From positions 49,263 to 113,262 of the forward strand of contig ONII01000008.1 of NCBI GenBank assembly GCA_900317845.1: a stretch of DNA of 64,000 nucleotides. The letters run 5' to 3'. Under the pieces are notes generated by a model. It made no database searches and was not told where the DNA came from. It saw nothing but the letters and a program-made list of their open reading frames with translations. A program made the translations under genes and the position numbers. The DNA is from an uncultured Bacteroidales bacterium. Its GTDB lineage: Bacteria; Bacteroidota; Bacteroidia; Bacteroidales; UBA932. Shown here piece after piece: positions 19,446 to 28,786 of this stretch (positions within the stretch are counted from its first letter, which is position 1; every line of letters begins with the position of its first letter).

Positions 19446-20552
19446 ATGAAGAAGATTTTTGTATCGATTGCCCTGCTGGCCGCCACCGTGCTGGCTGCCC
19501 GGGCGCAGAACACCCAGGAAGCTGCGGCAGAGGCTGCGGCTGCCCTAAGCGCCGCGGACGATGTTCCGGAAAAAGTGGAGAAGCCCAAATACTGGACCAA
19601 TTCCATCCTCACCAATATCAACTTTGGCCAAACCTACCTGAGCCAGTGGGCTGCCGGTGGTTACAACAACCTGTCGCTGGCCGGCAATGTGGATGCCAGC
19701 GCCAACTTTGCCAAGGACAAACTCACCGGAACCAACCGCATCCAGCTGGACTACGGTTTCCTGTGGAGCGCAGACAAACCCATTCTCCAGAAGAACAAGG
19801 ACCGCATGTACATTGAATCCAAATGGGGTTACGAGACCCCCGTGCGTCACCTGTCCTACTCTGCCACCTTTGACTTCCTGAACCAGTTTGGCCGCAACTA
19901 TGACTATAAAACGCCGGCCACCAAGTATGACGATGACGGAAAACAGCTGGATCCCACCACGGACGACTGGCTGGGTGCCCGCGTCCTGAAATCCGGCTTC
20001 ATGGCTCCCGCCTACATCAATCTGGGTATCGGTGTGCTCTGGACCCCGGCACCGTGGGTGTCCGTGAACTTTGCCCCCCTCACCGGGAGTGCCGTCATTG
20101 TCACCATCCCGCAACTGCGCTACACCTACGGTATGGACCTCAGGGATGCAGATAAATACAAAAATTTAGCGGACGGCGAGGGAAAAGAGATTCGTAAATA
20201 CAACCAGGACAACGGATATTATGACAACTTCCGCCCTGCCCGTATGGAATTCGGTGCCCAGCTCAAGGTAGATATGGGATGGGTCATCAACGACAATTTC
20301 TCCTACACCACCCAGTTCACCGCATTCTATAACTACCTGAAACCCAAGGTGGAGCCGCGTCTTACCTGGGACAACAAAGTGTATTGGAAACTGCGCAAGT
20401 TCTTTGCCCTCACCTTGTCCACCAACCTCATTTATGACCCGCTGGTGCACGTGCGCGATACGGACAAAGACGGCAAGGCCGATGCCAAAGGCGTCCAGTT
20501 CAAGGAATTCCTGGAGTTCGGCTTTACATACAGCTTCTCGCATCAGCGCTAA
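19446..20552 (+). CDS. DUF3078 family outer-membrane-associated protein
   Basis: 368 aa from ATG at 19446, 7 bp after proS; a longer frame exists inside proS but lacks the signal peptide (MKKIFVSIALLAATVLAARAQ) at its start. The mature part carries the family pattern YWTNSILTNINFGQTYLSQWAAGGYNN, followed by beta-strand-rich sequence, and ends FGFTYSFSHQR. The domain is found in many Bacteroidota exported proteins without known function. It overlaps tilS by one base (TAATG) so the two are likely translated together. Confidence 0.85.
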   Translation: MKKIFVSIALLAATVLAARAQNTQEAAAEAAAALSAADDVPEKVEKPKYWTNSILTNINFGQTYLSQWAAGGYNNLSLAGNVDASANFAKDKLTGTNRIQLDYGFLWSADKPILQKNKDRMYIESKWGYETPVRHLSYSATFDFLNQFGRNYDYKTPATKYDDDGKQLDPTTDDWLGARVLKSGFMAPAYINLGIGVLWTPAPWVSVNFAPLTGSAVIVTIPQLRYTYGMDLRDADKYKNLADGEGKEIRKYNQDNGYYDNFRPARMEFGAQLKVDMGWVINDNFSYTTQFTAFYNYLKPKVEPRLTWDNKVYWKLRKFFALTLSTNLIYDPLVHVRDTDKDGKADAKGVQFKEFLEFGFTYSFSHQR

Positions 20553-21748
20553 TGCTCTTGGTTGCAGTCAGCGGAGGCATTGATTCTATGTGCCTTATGG
20601 AAAAGGTCCGTCAGGAAGGCGGGCCTTTTGCCGTTGCCCACTGCAACTTTGGTCTGCGGGGCGCAGAAAGCGACGCAGACGAAGCCTTTGTCCGCGAGCA
20701 GGCAGCCCGCCACCGCATCCCCTGCCACGTAAAGCGCTTTGATACAGAGGCATTTGCATCGGCAGAGGGGATTTCCATCGAGATGGCGGCCCGGCGGCTG
20801 CGGTACCACTGGTTTGGGCAACTGTGCCGGGAACACGGGTATGAGGCCGTGGCCGTGGCACACAACGCCAATGACAATGCGGAAACGCTAATCCTGAATT
20901 TGTTACGCGGAACCGGGCTGCGCGGCATCACGGGCATGAAGGCGGAAGGCTTTCTCCCGGATCCGGACTTTGGGGACATTCCCCTCCGAAGGCCGCTCCT
21001 CTCCATGACCCGGGAAGAGATTGAAGCCTTTGCCCGCGAGAAGAGCCTGTCCTGGCGCGAGGACAGCACCAATGCCCTGAACGGGTACAAACGGAACAAA
21101 ATCCGCAACCTGGTCTTTCCCATCTTTGCCACCATCAACCCCTCGTTCGTCCAAACCCTGAACCGGGATATGGAGCGATTCGCCGCAGAACTGAATCTCA
21201 TCCTCAAAAACAGCCAAAATCAAGGACGAGAGGGCGAAAACCAGGGTCTCATCCTCAAAAACAGCCAAAAACAAGGACGAGAGGTGGCACATACCTCCAA
21301 ACCCATGGCCACCCTCGGCCGTGTTAGAGGGAGGGGCCCGCGGCCGCAGGCCGTGGGAGGGACGAGGAGCGAAGCGACGAAGGGTTTGGAGGTATGTGCC
21401 ACCTCTCGTGAGTATGTTATTACTGTGGAAGAATGGGACGGAACGGAGGCGGTGAAGCAGCCGGAGGGAGTGCTCATCCTGGATGCGGAGAAGGTGGGAG
21501 CGTATGTGGAAGGGGCCTGGGAGAGCGGAGACTGGATAAAGCCGCTGGGGGCGCCGGGGCGCAAAAAACTGCAGGACTGGTTCACGGACCATCACATCCC
21601 GGCCGACGAAAAACCCTTTGTACCGCTCCTGAAAAGCGCAGCAGAGCCGCACCATGTGCTGGCCGTTATCCCCTGCTGCATCGACCATAGTGTCCGGGTC
21701 ACAGCAAGCACCCGCCGGATTCTTCGCATTTCCATAAAAAATGGTTAA
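20552..21748 (+). CDS. tilS: tRNA(Ile)-lysidine synthase, carrying an in-frame palindromic insertion
   Basis: 398 aa. The PP-loop SGGIDSM stands at residues ~7-13, so the usual short N-terminal lead is almost absent. Further TilS motifs: AHCNFGLRGAES, AVAHNANDNAETLILNLLRGTGLRGITGM and SWREDSTN, R-N-K-I-R-N. It should make lysidine at position 34 of tRNA-Ile(CAU). Residues ~216-286 do not belong to the family: they are encoded by a 38-bp tandem direct repeat plus a 133-bp palindrome (see separate entries), and the C-terminal substrate-binding domain (KPLGAPGRKKLQDWFTDHHI) resumes after it. The frame is kept throughout, so the gene is probably expressed. Confidence 0.93.
   Translation: MLLVAVSGGIDSMCLMEKVRQEGGPFAVAHCNFGLRGAESDADEAFVREQAARHRIPCHVKRFDTEAFASAEGISIEMAARRLRYHWFGQLCREHGYEAVAVAHNANDNAETLILNLLRGTGLRGITGMKAEGFLPDPDFGDIPLRRPLLSMTREEIEAFAREKSLSWREDSTNALNGYKRNKIRNLVFPIFATINPSFVQTLNRDMERFAAELNLILKNSQNQGREGENQGLILKNSQKQGREVAHTSKPMATLGRVRGRGPRPQAVGGTRSEATKGLEVCATSREYVITVEEWDGTEAVKQPEGVLILDAEKVGAYVEGAWESGDWIKPLGAPGRKKLQDWFTDHHIPADEKPFVPLLKSAAEPHHVLAVIPCCIDHSVRVTASTRRILRISIKNG
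21196..21284 (+). repeat. Tandem direct repeat (2 x 38 bp) inside tilS
   Basis: Copies 21196-21233 and 21247-21284 differ at one base; period 51 bp (17 codons), so the frame is kept (LILKNSQNQGRE / LILKNSQKQGRE). The second copy runs into the left arm of the palindrome. Confidence 0.9.
21277..21409. repeat. Palindromic insertion element, copy 1 (in tilS)
   Basis: Arms 21277-21304 and 21382-21409 are perfect 28-bp reverse complements. The 77-bp centre begins with ATGGCCACCCTCGGCCGTG (21305-21323), contains GGGAGGGGCCC, a GCGGCCGC palindrome and GGAGCGAAGCGACG. The same core occurs in opposite orientation in truB. Encodes part of the extra ~70 residues of TilS. Confidence 0.9.
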
Positions 21749-21753
21749 CTTTG
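21746..21753 (+). promoter_or_regulatory. -7 box TAACTTTG, gpmI promoter
   Basis: Exact TAnnTTTG match overlapping the tilS stop codon; start of gpmI follows 61 bp later. Confidence 0.6.
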
Positions 21754-21762
21754 CAGGCTAAG

Positions 21763-21783
21763 ATTCCCGGTCGAGCCGGGAAT
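21763..21783. repeat. Short palindrome in the gpmI leader
   Basis: ATTCCCGG-TCGAG-CCGGGAAT followed by GACCGG. Its right half (CGGAATGAC-like) resembles the repeats in the nusA leader at 30137-30210. Confidence 0.6.
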
Positions 21784-21814
21784 GACCGGAAAGAAGAAAT
21801 AAACGTTATACAAT

Positions 21815-23335
21815 ATGAACAGAAAAGTACTTCTGATGATTCTGGACGGCTGGGGCGAAGGCCGTCACGACTACTCCAACGCCATCTGGACCCAGGGTTC
21901 TCCCAACATTGACGCCCTCCGCGCCAAGTACCCGTCTTCTCACCTGCAGGCCTGCGGGGAATATGTAGGCCTTCCGGACGGCCAGATGGGCAACTCCGAA
22001 GTGGGCCACATGAACCTGGGCGCCGGTCGCGTGGTGTATCAGGACCTGGTGAAGATCAATATCGCCTGCCGTGAGCACAAACTGCTGGAAAACAAAGAGA
22101 TAAAGGCAGCCTATGACTATGTGAAGCAGAGCGGCAAAAAGCTGCATCTGATGGGCCTTACCTCCCACGGCGGCGTGCACAGCTCCCTGGACCACGTGTA
22201 CGAATTCCTGCGCGTAGCCAAGGAAGAAGGACTGGACAAAGTGTATGTCCACGCCTTCATGGACGGCCGTGACACAGACCCGCACAGCGGCCTGGGATTC
22301 GTGAAGGAGCTGGAAGAGAAAATGGCCGAAACCACCGGTAAGGTAGCTTCCGTGTGTGGCCGCTTCTATGCCATGGACCGCGACAAACGCTGGGCCCGCG
22401 TGAAAGAAGCCTATGACCTGCTGGTAGAAGGCAAGGGCGCCGCATTCGAAAGCGCCGAGGCCGGTATCCAGGCCAGCTATGATGCCGATGTTACGGACGA
22501 ATTCATCAAGCCCATCGTGGTAACGGAGAACGGCAAGCCCGTGGCCACCATCGAGGAAGGCGACGCCATCATCTTCTACAACTTCCGCAACGACCGCGCC
22601 CGCGAGCTCACCGCTGTCCTCACCCAGCAGGACATGCCGGAAGAAGGGATGCACACCCTTCCGCTGTACTACTGCTGCCTCACCCCGTACGACGCTTCCT
22701 TCAAGGGCGTGCACATCCTCTTTGACAAAGAGCTGGTGCAGGACACCCTGGGAGAAACCGTTTCCAAGGCCGGAAAACACCAGTTGCGCATTGCGGAAAC
22801 CGAGAAATACGCCCACGTGACCTTCTTCTTCAACGGCGGCCGCGAGACCGTGTTCGAGAACGAGGAACGCATCCTGGTGAACAGCCCCAAGGTTCCCACC
22901 TATGACCTTCTGCCGGCCATGAGCGCCCCGGAAGTGGCCGAAAAACTCATCGGCCAAATCCGCACCGGGAAACAGGACATGATTATCCTGAACTTCGCTA
23001 ACGGAGACATGGTGGGCCATACCGGCGTATATACCTCCATCACCCAGGCCGTCAGCTGCATCGACCGTCTGGTGAAAGAGGTGGTGGACGAGGCCATTGC
23101 CCAGGACTATGTGGTGCTGCTCACCGCGGACCATGGCAACGCAGACTTCGCCGTGAACCCGGACGGTACGCCCAATACCGCCCATTCCCTGAACACCGTT
23201 CAGTTTGTTGTAATCAATGCCGGAGAGGAAGTGAAAACCGTCAAGGACGGCGCCCTTTGCAACGTGGCCCCCACCATCCTTAAACTGATGGGCATCCCGC
23301 AGCCCGCCGCCATGACTGCGGAGCCGCTGATTTAA
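21815..23335 (+). CDS. gpmI: 2,3-bisphosphoglycerate-independent phosphoglycerate mutase
   Basis: 506 aa, normal length. Alkaline-phosphatase-superfamily metal and Ser motifs: [10 protein letters not shown] at the start, [15 protein letters not shown] (catalytic Ser), [34 protein letters not shown] and TADHGNAD. Interconverts 3- and 2-phosphoglycerate in glycolysis and gluconeogenesis, using Mn rather than a bisphosphoglycerate cofactor. Its stop overlaps the lpxD start by one base. Confidence 0.98.
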   Translation: MNRKVLLMILDGWGEGRHDYSNAIWTQGSPNIDALRAKYPSSHLQACGEYVGLPDGQMGNSEVGHMNLGAGRVVYQDLVKINIACREHKLLENKEIKAAYDYVKQSGKKLHLMGLTSHGGVHSSLDHVYEFLRVAKEEGLDKVYVHAFMDGRDTDPHSGLGFVKELEEKMAETTGKVASVCGRFYAMDRDKRWARVKEAYDLLVEGKGAAFESAEAGIQASYDADVTDEFIKPIVVTENGKPVATIEEGDAIIFYNFRNDRARELTAVLTQQDMPEEGMHTLPLYYCCLTPYDASFKGVHILFDKELVQDTLGETVSKAGKHQLRIAETEKYAHVTFFFNGGRETVFENEERILVNSPKVPTYDLLPAMSAPEVAEKLIGQIRTGKQDMIILNFANGDMVGHTGVYTSITQAVSCIDRLVKEVVDEAIAQDYVVLLTADHGNADFAVNPDGTPNTAHSLNTVQFVVINAGEEVKTVKDGALCNVAPTILKLMGIPQPAAMTAEPLI

Positions 23336-24333
23336 TGACAGCTATGGAATTTACTGCCAAATCTTTAGCTCAGTTACTGAAAGGAACGGTTGAAGGAGAC
23401 GAGAACGCCACAGCCACCAAGTTCGCCAAGATAGAACACGGAAAGCCGGGCACCCTCAGTTTCTTTGCCAATCCCAAGTACGAGCCCTTCGTATATACCA
23501 GCAAGGCTTCCATCCTCATCGTCAACAAAGACTTTGAGCCCAAGGAGCCTGTCACCCCTACCCTGGTGCGCGTGGAGAACGCCTATTCCGCCATTGCCGA
23601 CCTCCTCAAGTACGTGGCCGACAAAAAGAAGAAAGCCAAATGCCACCGCAGCCTCAGGGCCCGCTGGTTCCTGAGCACCCACTTTGGGAAGCGCGTGTAC
23701 CTGGGCGCCTTCTCCTATGTGGGGCGCCACACCACCGTGGGAGACAACACCATCATTCACGAGCAGGTGTACATTGGCGAGAACTGCACCATCGGCAGCA
23801 ATTGCATCTTTTATCCCGGCGTACGCATTTACCCGGGCATGGTGATCGGCGACAACGTCATTCTGCACAGCGGTGTGGTGATCGGGGCCGATGGTTTTGG
23901 CAACGCTCCGCGTCCGGACGGCAGTTGGGAAAAGATTGAGCACCTGGGGAACGTGGTCATCGGCAACGATGTGGAAATTGGTGCCAACAGCACCGTGGAC
24001 CGCGCGCAGATGGAGTCCACCATCATCGGCAACGGCGTCCGCATCGACAACCTGTGCATGATTGCGCACAACGTGGTAATCGGCGACCATACCGCCATGG
24101 CGGCGCAGACGGGCATCGCCGGTTCCACCGAGGTGGGAAAATACTGCATCTTCGGCGGCCAGGTGGGCATTGCCGGCCACGTGAAGATTGCCGACCATAC
24201 CACCATCATGGCGCAGGGCGGCGTTATCGGCAATATCAAGGAAGAGGGGCAGGTCCTCCTGGGCTCCCCCGCTATTGCAGCCCGCACGTACATGAAGGCC
24301 TACGCCCTTTTCAAGCGCTCCGCAGAAAGCTAA
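23335..24333 (+). CDS. lpxD: UDP-3-O-acylglucosamine N-acyltransferase
   Basis: 332 aa; ATG at 23335 overlaps the gpmI stop, an alternative ATG lies at 23344. The N-terminal uridine-binding domain ([21 protein letters not shown]) is followed by left-handed beta-helix hexapeptide repeats ([20 protein letters not shown] and similar) with the catalytic-His segment [13 protein letters not shown], and a C-terminal helix. Third step of lipid A biosynthesis. The neighbours lpxC and lpxA complete the early pathway. Confidence 0.97.
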   Translation: MTAMEFTAKSLAQLLKGTVEGDENATATKFAKIEHGKPGTLSFFANPKYEPFVYTSKASILIVNKDFEPKEPVTPTLVRVENAYSAIADLLKYVADKKKKAKCHRSLRARWFLSTHFGKRVYLGAFSYVGRHTTVGDNTIIHEQVYIGENCTIGSNCIFYPGVRIYPGMVIGDNVILHSGVVIGADGFGNAPRPDGSWEKIEHLGNVVIGNDVEIGANSTVDRAQMESTIIGNGVRIDNLCMIAHNVVIGDHTAMAAQTGIAGSTEVGKYCIFGGQVGIAGHVKIADHTTIMAQGGVIGNIKEEGQVLLGSPAIAARTYMKAYALFKRSAES

Positions 24334-24368
24334 CATACGGCCCGTTTGGGTATTCCATAGATTTTACT

Positions 24369-24376
24369 TATCTTTG
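24369..24376 (+). promoter_or_regulatory. -7 box TATCTTTG, lpxC promoter
   Basis: Exact TAnnTTTG match between lpxD and lpxC, 36 nt before the chosen lpxC ATG. A frame extension starting inside this box is therefore not used. Confidence 0.65.
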
Positions 24377-24412
24377 TGCACTTTTACACGTGTAACAGAG
24401 ATAAGTTTTTGC

Positions 24413-25324
24413 ATGCACAAAAACCAACATACAATCAAGAAGGCATATTATTTTCAGGGAAAAGGGCTGCACACAGGCACATACGCCCATATGAAGATTA
24501 TGCCGGCGCCGGCAGATTCCGGCATCAATTTCCGCCGGACAGACCTCCGCAGCAAGCCCGTCATCGAGGCTTTGGCGGAGAATGTGAGCAATACGGCGCG
24601 CAGCACCACCATTTCCCGCAAAGAAACTTTGGTGGTCACCATCGAGCATGTCATGAGCGCCCTCACCGGCCTGGGAATCGACAATGCTTTTATTGAGCTG
24701 GACAACATCGAGGTCCCCATTCTGGATGGCAGCGCCAAGCCGTACATCGACGCCATTCTTAAGGATGGCCTTGAGGATCAGGGTGTTCCCCGCAAATACA
24801 TCGACATTCCGCAGTCGCTGGAAATCCGCGACGACCGTTCCGGCTCCTGGGTCCGGATAGAGCCTTCCGCCGCCCCCAGCGCAGACATCACCGTAGACTT
24901 CGACTCCAAAATCCTGGGCATCCAGAGCGCCCACTGGGACGAGCACACGGACTATGCCCATGAGATTGGCGTATGCCGCACGTTCGTGTTCTTCCACGAG
25001 ATTGAATACCTGTTCCGCAACAACCTCATCAAGGGCGGCGACGTGGACAACGCCATCGTCATTGTAGAGCATCCGGTAAACGAAGAACAGCTGAGCAGTA
25101 TTTCCAACCTGTTCAACCTGCCGGGCATCAAAATCACCGACGAAGGCTACCTGAACAACCTGGAGCTGCACTTCCCGGACGAATGCGGACGTCACAAGCT
25201 GCTGGACCTCATGGGAGACCTGCGGCTGGCAGGCGGTTACCTCAACGCCCGCATTACGGCATACAAACCGGGCCATTCCATCAACACCAAGGCAGCAAAA
25301 GCCCTCCGGGCCCTGCTTAAATAG
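24413..25324 (+). CDS. lpxC: UDP-3-O-acyl-N-acetylglucosamine deacetylase, stand-alone form
   Basis: 303 aa from ATG at 24413 (MHKNQHTIKKAYYFQGKGLHTG). Zinc and catalytic motifs: TIEHVMSAL (His), GVCRTF, and GRHKLLDLMGDL (His and Asp). It removes the acetyl group in the committed step of lipid A synthesis. In most Bacteroidota LpxC is fused to a C-terminal FabZ dehydratase (about 460 aa). Here the protein stops right at the domain boundary (KPGHSINTKAAKALRALLK) and lpxA starts 7 bp later; no FabZ motif (H-F-P...PGV) is seen anywhere in the window. Confidence 0.95.
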   Translation: MHKNQHTIKKAYYFQGKGLHTGTYAHMKIMPAPADSGINFRRTDLRSKPVIEALAENVSNTARSTTISRKETLVVTIEHVMSALTGLGIDNAFIELDNIEVPILDGSAKPYIDAILKDGLEDQGVPRKYIDIPQSLEIRDDRSGSWVRIEPSAAPSADITVDFDSKILGIQSAHWDEHTDYAHEIGVCRTFVFFHEIEYLFRNNLIKGGDVDNAIVIVEHPVNEEQLSSISNLFNLPGIKITDEGYLNNLELHFPDECGRHKLLDLMGDLRLAGGYLNARITAYKPGHSINTKAAKALRALLK

Positions 25325-25331
25325 AAGAGTT

Positions 25332-26129
25332 ATGAACAAAATCCATCCCATGGCACATGTGGACCCGGCAGCCCAGCTGGGGGACAACGTAGAGATTGGA
25401 CCTTTCGCATATGTCGATGCCGGCACCGTCATTGGCGACGGCTGCCACATCATGAACGGAGCCACCATCCTCAACCATGTTAAAATGGGCTCCCAGTGCA
25501 CCGTGTTCCCCGGAGCCGTGGTAGGTGCCATTCCGCAGGACCTCAAATTCGAGGGAGAAGAATCCTGGGTGGAGATCGGTGACCGCGTGAATATCCGTGA
25601 ATGTGCCACCATCAACCGCGGTACCAAAGCCAGCGGAAAAGGCGTAACCCGCATCGGCAGCGACACCTTGATTATGTCTTACGCGCACATCGCGCACGAC
25701 TGCCAGATTGGCAATCACTGCATCATCGTGAGCTATGCCGGCCTGGCCGGTGAAACGGAAGTGCACGACTGGGGCGTGATGGGCGGCAAGTCCGGTTCCC
25801 ACCAGTTCACCAAGATAGGCGCCCATGCATTCTTAGGAGCCTACTCAAGACTCTCCAAAGATGTTCCGCCGTACGTACTGGCTGGCCGCGAACCGGTTGT
25901 GTTCGAGGGTGTTAACCGCGTAGGCCTGCTGCGTCGCGGCTTCACGGAGGAGCAGGTGAACGAGATCAAAGACATCTACGAGACGCTGTATTTCAAGGGC
26001 ATGAACGTAAGTCAGGCTGCAGAGTACATCGAGGCCAACTTCCCTCCCACTGAGCAGCGGGACACCATCCTCCGCTTCATCAAAAACTCGACCCGCGGAC
26101 TCATTCCCAAACCGCGTCCTACCCGCTAG
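25332..26129 (+). CDS. lpxA: UDP-N-acetylglucosamine acyltransferase
   Basis: 265 aa. Left-handed beta-helix hexapeptide repeats from the start (HPMAHVDPAAQLGDNVEIGPF), the catalytic segment SYAHIAHDCQIGNHCII, and the C-terminal helical domain (NRVGLLRRGFTEEQVNEIKDIYETLYF). First step of lipid A biosynthesis. Follows lpxC by 7 bp; its TAG stop shares a base with the GTG start of the next gene. Confidence 0.97.
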   Translation: MNKIHPMAHVDPAAQLGDNVEIGPFAYVDAGTVIGDGCHIMNGATILNHVKMGSQCTVFPGAVVGAIPQDLKFEGEESWVEIGDRVNIRECATINRGTKASGKGVTRIGSDTLIMSYAHIAHDCQIGNHCIIVSYAGLAGETEVHDWGVMGGKSGSHQFTKIGAHAFLGAYSRLSKDVPPYVLAGREPVVFEGVNRVGLLRRGFTEEQVNEIKDIYETLYFKGMNVSQAAEYIEANFPPTEQRDTILRFIKNSTRGLIPKPRPTR

Positions 26130-26854
26130 TGCTGCTTTCCAGCGCATATTTTCCGCCGCTGAGCTGGCTGGCGCTTGCGGCCCGCGATTTTACCCTGTCT
26201 CCGGACAGGGTTTTGCCTTCTGTAGTGCAGTTGGAAGCCTGCGAGAACTACCAGAAGCAAAGTTACCGCAACCGGTGCTACATCCTGGCCGGCGACGGCG
26301 TGCAAATGCTCCAAGTGCCAGTGAAACATGGCAAGGGAGAGGTGCCCCTTTCTTCCACGTCGCTTCGCGACCCTGTACGGGCAAATGTTCCAGAAAGGGG
26401 CGCCTCTCCCTTAAACATTCAAAACGTTCTGGTGGATTATTCCACGCCCTGGGTGGTGCGGACGCAGCGGGCGCTGGATACGGCCTATGAGACGGCGGCC
26501 TACTATGAGTATTATCGGGACGATGTCTTTTCCGTCCTGGATGCCCGGCCGGAAACCCTCTGGGAGCTGAACCTTTCCACCAGCCGCCTCCTGCTGGAGA
26601 AGACGGGCATTGCCTGCACGCTCTCCCCCACTTCGGCATTTACCGCACCCGGCAGCGAGCCGGACGACTACCGTTTCTCCATCCATCCCAAACAGCCGGA
26701 CACGGTGCTGGAGGTACTGGGCCTGGAGCGGCCTTACTATCAAGTATTTCAGGACCGCCTGGGCGGCTTTACCCCCCGGCTGAGCGCCCTGGACCTGCTG
26801 TTCAACGAGGGTCCGGACAGCATTTTGTGGCTCAAAAAACTATCAACCATATGA
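26129..26854 (+). CDS. WbqC-family protein, carrying an in-frame palindromic insertion
   Basis: 241 aa from a GTG start that overlaps the lpxA stop (TAGTG). Family features: SSAYFPPLSWLALAA near the N-terminus, ACENYQKQSYRNRCYIL, VLVDYSTPWVVRTQRAL and AYETAAYYEYYRD. WbqC-like proteins occur near polysaccharide and LPS genes; the exact reaction is not established. Residues ~69-95 (GEVPLSSTSLRDPVRANVPE and on) interrupt the family sequence between VPVKHGKG and NIQNVLVDYSTPW and are encoded by an 80-bp palindromic element. The gene overlaps rimP by 4 bp. Confidence 0.85.
   Translation: MLLSSAYFPPLSWLALAARDFTLSPDRVLPSVVQLEACENYQKQSYRNRCYILAGDGVQMLQVPVKHGKGEVPLSSTSLRDPVRANVPERGASPLNIQNVLVDYSTPWVVRTQRALDTAYETAAYYEYYRDDVFSVLDARPETLWELNLSTSRLLLEKTGIACTLSPTSAFTAPGSEPDDYRFSIHPKQPDTVLEVLGLERPYYQVFQDRLGGFTPRLSALDLLFNEGPDSILWLKKLSTI
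26333..26412. repeat. Palindromic insertion element, copy 2 (in the wbqC-like gene)
   Basis: 21-bp arms 26333-26353 and 26392-26412 pair with a single T/C difference (a G-U pair in RNA). The 38-bp centre contains CGTCGCTTCGCGACCC (26358-26373), which matches 15 of 16 bases of 54979-54994 in the truB copy. The smallest of the three copies. Confidence 0.85.
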
Positions 26855-27315
26855 ACAAGGAACAAATCATACAGGCGGTGACGCCGGCCGTGGAGCAGCG
26901 GGGCTGTTTCCTGGTAGAAGTAAGCGTAAGCGCAGAAAACGACATCGAGATTGTGATCGAGAAAGAAGAAGGCGTGGTGGACTGGGAAGACTGTGCCGCC
27001 ATTGACCAGGTGATGCACGCCGCCTTCAACCAGGACGAGGAAGACTACGCGCTCACGGTGTCATCGGCCGGACTGGACAGGCCGTTCAAGGTGCTCAAAC
27101 AATACCTCAAGGCTATTGGAAGCAAGGTGGACGTGAAGTTCAAAGGCGGGAAACGCCTGATTGCCACCCTGGAAGAGGCCACCGAGGAAAGCGTAACCCT
27201 CAACTATACCGCCCTGGAGGCCGTGGAAGGGAAAAAGAAAAAGGAGAAGGTGGAACACACGGACACCTTCTCCCTCACGGAAATCAATTCCGTTAAACCT
27301 TATATTACCTTCTAG
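26851..27315 (+). CDS. rimP: Ribosome maturation factor RimP
   Basis: 154 aa from ATG at 26851, overlapping the preceding stop as ATGA. Motifs: CFLVEVSVSAENDIEIVIEKEEG split as VEVSVSAENDIEIVI, VDWEDCAAIDQVM, and DYALTVSSAGLDRPFKVLKQY. Needed for 30S subunit assembly. In most bacteria rimP is followed directly by nusA and infB; here those genes begin 2.9 kb downstream after two unrelated genes. Confidence 0.95.
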   Translation: MNKEQIIQAVTPAVEQRGCFLVEVSVSAENDIEIVIEKEEGVVDWEDCAAIDQVMHAAFNQDEEDYALTVSSAGLDRPFKVLKQYLKAIGSKVDVKFKGGKRLIATLEEATEESVTLNYTALEAVEGKKKKEKVEHTDTFSLTEINSVKPYITF

Positions 27316-27327
27316 TTTTCCAGAAGA

Positions 27328-28725
27328 TTATAGCATTTCCCCGCGGGTACGGGTTTTGGCATTCTGGAAGTGGGAGCCGCACCTGAGGCAGCAGCGCTCT
27401 ACGTCGTAGTGGTCCGTGTGCGTAATTCTATGGAAGTACTTCCGCACGTAGTAGTTGGTGGTCTCATGGCCCACGGTCTCACTGTGGTCATATTGATCGT
27501 AGGAATCGGTATCTACACTGGTAGAAGTGCCCATGTATTCCTCCCCCAGCCTGGGGTGTCCGGCGTAATAGCCGCAGTGCGGGCAGACATCGTCCCCTAT
27601 CTTCTTGGCAAACCATTTTGTAAACTTGAACACCACGCCGGCATAGAAAATAAACAGGGCAACATGCAGGATGAGCATCCGGCCGGAGAATAGCTCCAAC
27701 ACGCCCATTACATAGAGTGACGCCGCCAGGGAGATGATGTTGAAAGCCGTTGCAACCCCACGGGAAGCCCCTGTGTAGAGGAGAGGATACAGGAGGGGAA
27801 ATACCAGAATGGGGATGAGCAGCCCGTAGACAATCCCAGGGGCACTTGTTAGATCCGAACACAGGAACAGCAGGAGGGCCGATACGGGAAACACCACAGC
27901 CGGGACCATCCAACACTTGCGCTTGATGGCCGGGAAAAGGAAGAGAAGGGCTACCAGGATGGCCACAAGGGCGCCGTATTTGAAAACCTGAAGGAGGGCT
28001 GCCTTTAGCTGAACCGCATGCCTTATCCCCTTTTCCATCCACCTGCCCTTTTGGCCGGCATTGGAAAGCGCCCTTTCCTGCATCGCTTCATAAGCCCCAT
28101 CCTTAAGCTGTGCATAAGAGGCATCCTCTATCTGACGAAAGTGCTTGAGCTGCACCCAGCCGTACTTGGGCGCTTCTTTTCCGGCCTGGGAGAAGCGCAC
28201 CCACTCCACGAATGCCCAGCTGCCGCTTTTGCGGTGCGCCAACACTTTGTCTCCCTTTTTTAGCTTATGGACCAGTTTGTCTTTCTCGTCGAGCTTGGGG
28301 TGTTTGTACATGTCTATCCAATCCTCCTTGGCCTCATAGGTGGGCTTGATATCGGCCGTGGCAGTTTCCCCGCAAAAGATGAGCTGATCCAGTTTGATCC
28401 ATCCCTTCCAATCCAGAATGAAGGGCACTTTCTCTGAAAAGTAGCCCCACTCCCCGCTCTCGTCAAACTTTTTTATGCCTACCGGCACCGGATTGCGGTC
28501 TTCGAAGATAAACGCATACGGAATCTCCGCCTTCTTTTCACTGTAGGAGCTGGGCCTGCGGTCGCAGATGAGTTTCATGGTGACGGGGGAACTCTCCGAG
28601 GGCTCCGCATGGACATCCACGGCGTCATAGGTCATATAATAGGCCAGGTAGTCGCCCTTCCCTGCCGTGCAGGAAACGAGCAAAAGAGCAGTAAGCAGTA
28701 GAATCGAAAAAAGACGGGCTCTCAT
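27328..28725 (-). CDS. Lipoprotein-like membrane protein with SH3-type and zinc-ribbon regions
   Basis: 465 aa from ATG at 28725, chosen because MRARLFSILLLTALLLVSC is then a complete lipoprotein signal. Residues ~30-190 look like two SH3-like segments (YMTYDAVDVHAEPSESSPV; KLVHKLKKGDKVLAHRKSGSW). About five membrane segments follow between residues ~245 and 385. The C-terminal part has two CxxC pairs (DVCPHCGYYAG and ERCCLRCGSHF) about 60 residues apart that could bind zinc. No known function is recognised. It faces rimP convergently and diverges from the Sel1 gene. Confidence 0.75.
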   Translation of the reverse strand: MRARLFSILLLTALLLVSCTAGKGDYLAYYMTYDAVDVHAEPSESSPVTMKLICDRRPSSYSEKKAEIPYAFIFEDRNPVPVGIKKFDESGEWGYFSEKVPFILDWKGWIKLDQLIFCGETATADIKPTYEAKEDWIDMYKHPKLDEKDKLVHKLKKGDKVLAHRKSGSWAFVEWVRFSQAGKEAPKYGWVQLKHFRQIEDASYAQLKDGAYEAMQERALSNAGQKGRWMEKGIRHAVQLKAALLQVFKYGALVAILVALLFLFPAIKRKCWMVPAVVFPVSALLLFLCSDLTSAPGIVYGLLIPILVFPLLYPLLYTGASRGVATAFNIISLAASLYVMGVLELFSGRMLILHVALFIFYAGVVFKFTKWFAKKIGDDVCPHCGYYAGHPRLGEEYMGTSTSVDTDSYDQYDHSETVGHETTNYYVRKYFHRITHTDHYDVERCCLRCGSHFQNAKTRTRGEML

Positions 28726-28745
28726 ATCCGATGGTTTTGTTCTCA

Positions 28746-28753
28746 CAAATATA
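28746..28753 (-). promoter_or_regulatory. -7 box TATATTTG, minus-strand promoter
   Basis: TAnnTTTG match 20 nt before the start at 28725; lies back to back with the plus-strand box at 28759. Confidence 0.55.
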
Positions 28754-28758
28754 AATAT

Positions 28759-28766
28759 TATTTTTG
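28759..28766 (+). promoter_or_regulatory. -7 box TATTTTTG, plus-strand promoter
   Basis: TAnnTTTG match 20 nt before the start of the Sel1-repeat gene; divergent with the box at 28746-28753 only 5 bp away. Confidence 0.55.
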
Positions 28767-28786
28767 TAACATGAACGCTTGATACT

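Noticed and set aside
21196-21410. Frameshift or misassembly in tilS
   Set aside because: The frame is open through the repeats and resumes the family sequence; two other genes have the same kind of insert, so an error is unlikely.
24374-24412. Longer N-terminus of LpxC from an upstream TTG
   Set aside because: That codon is part of the TATCTTTG promoter box and the family starts near MHKNQHTIKK.
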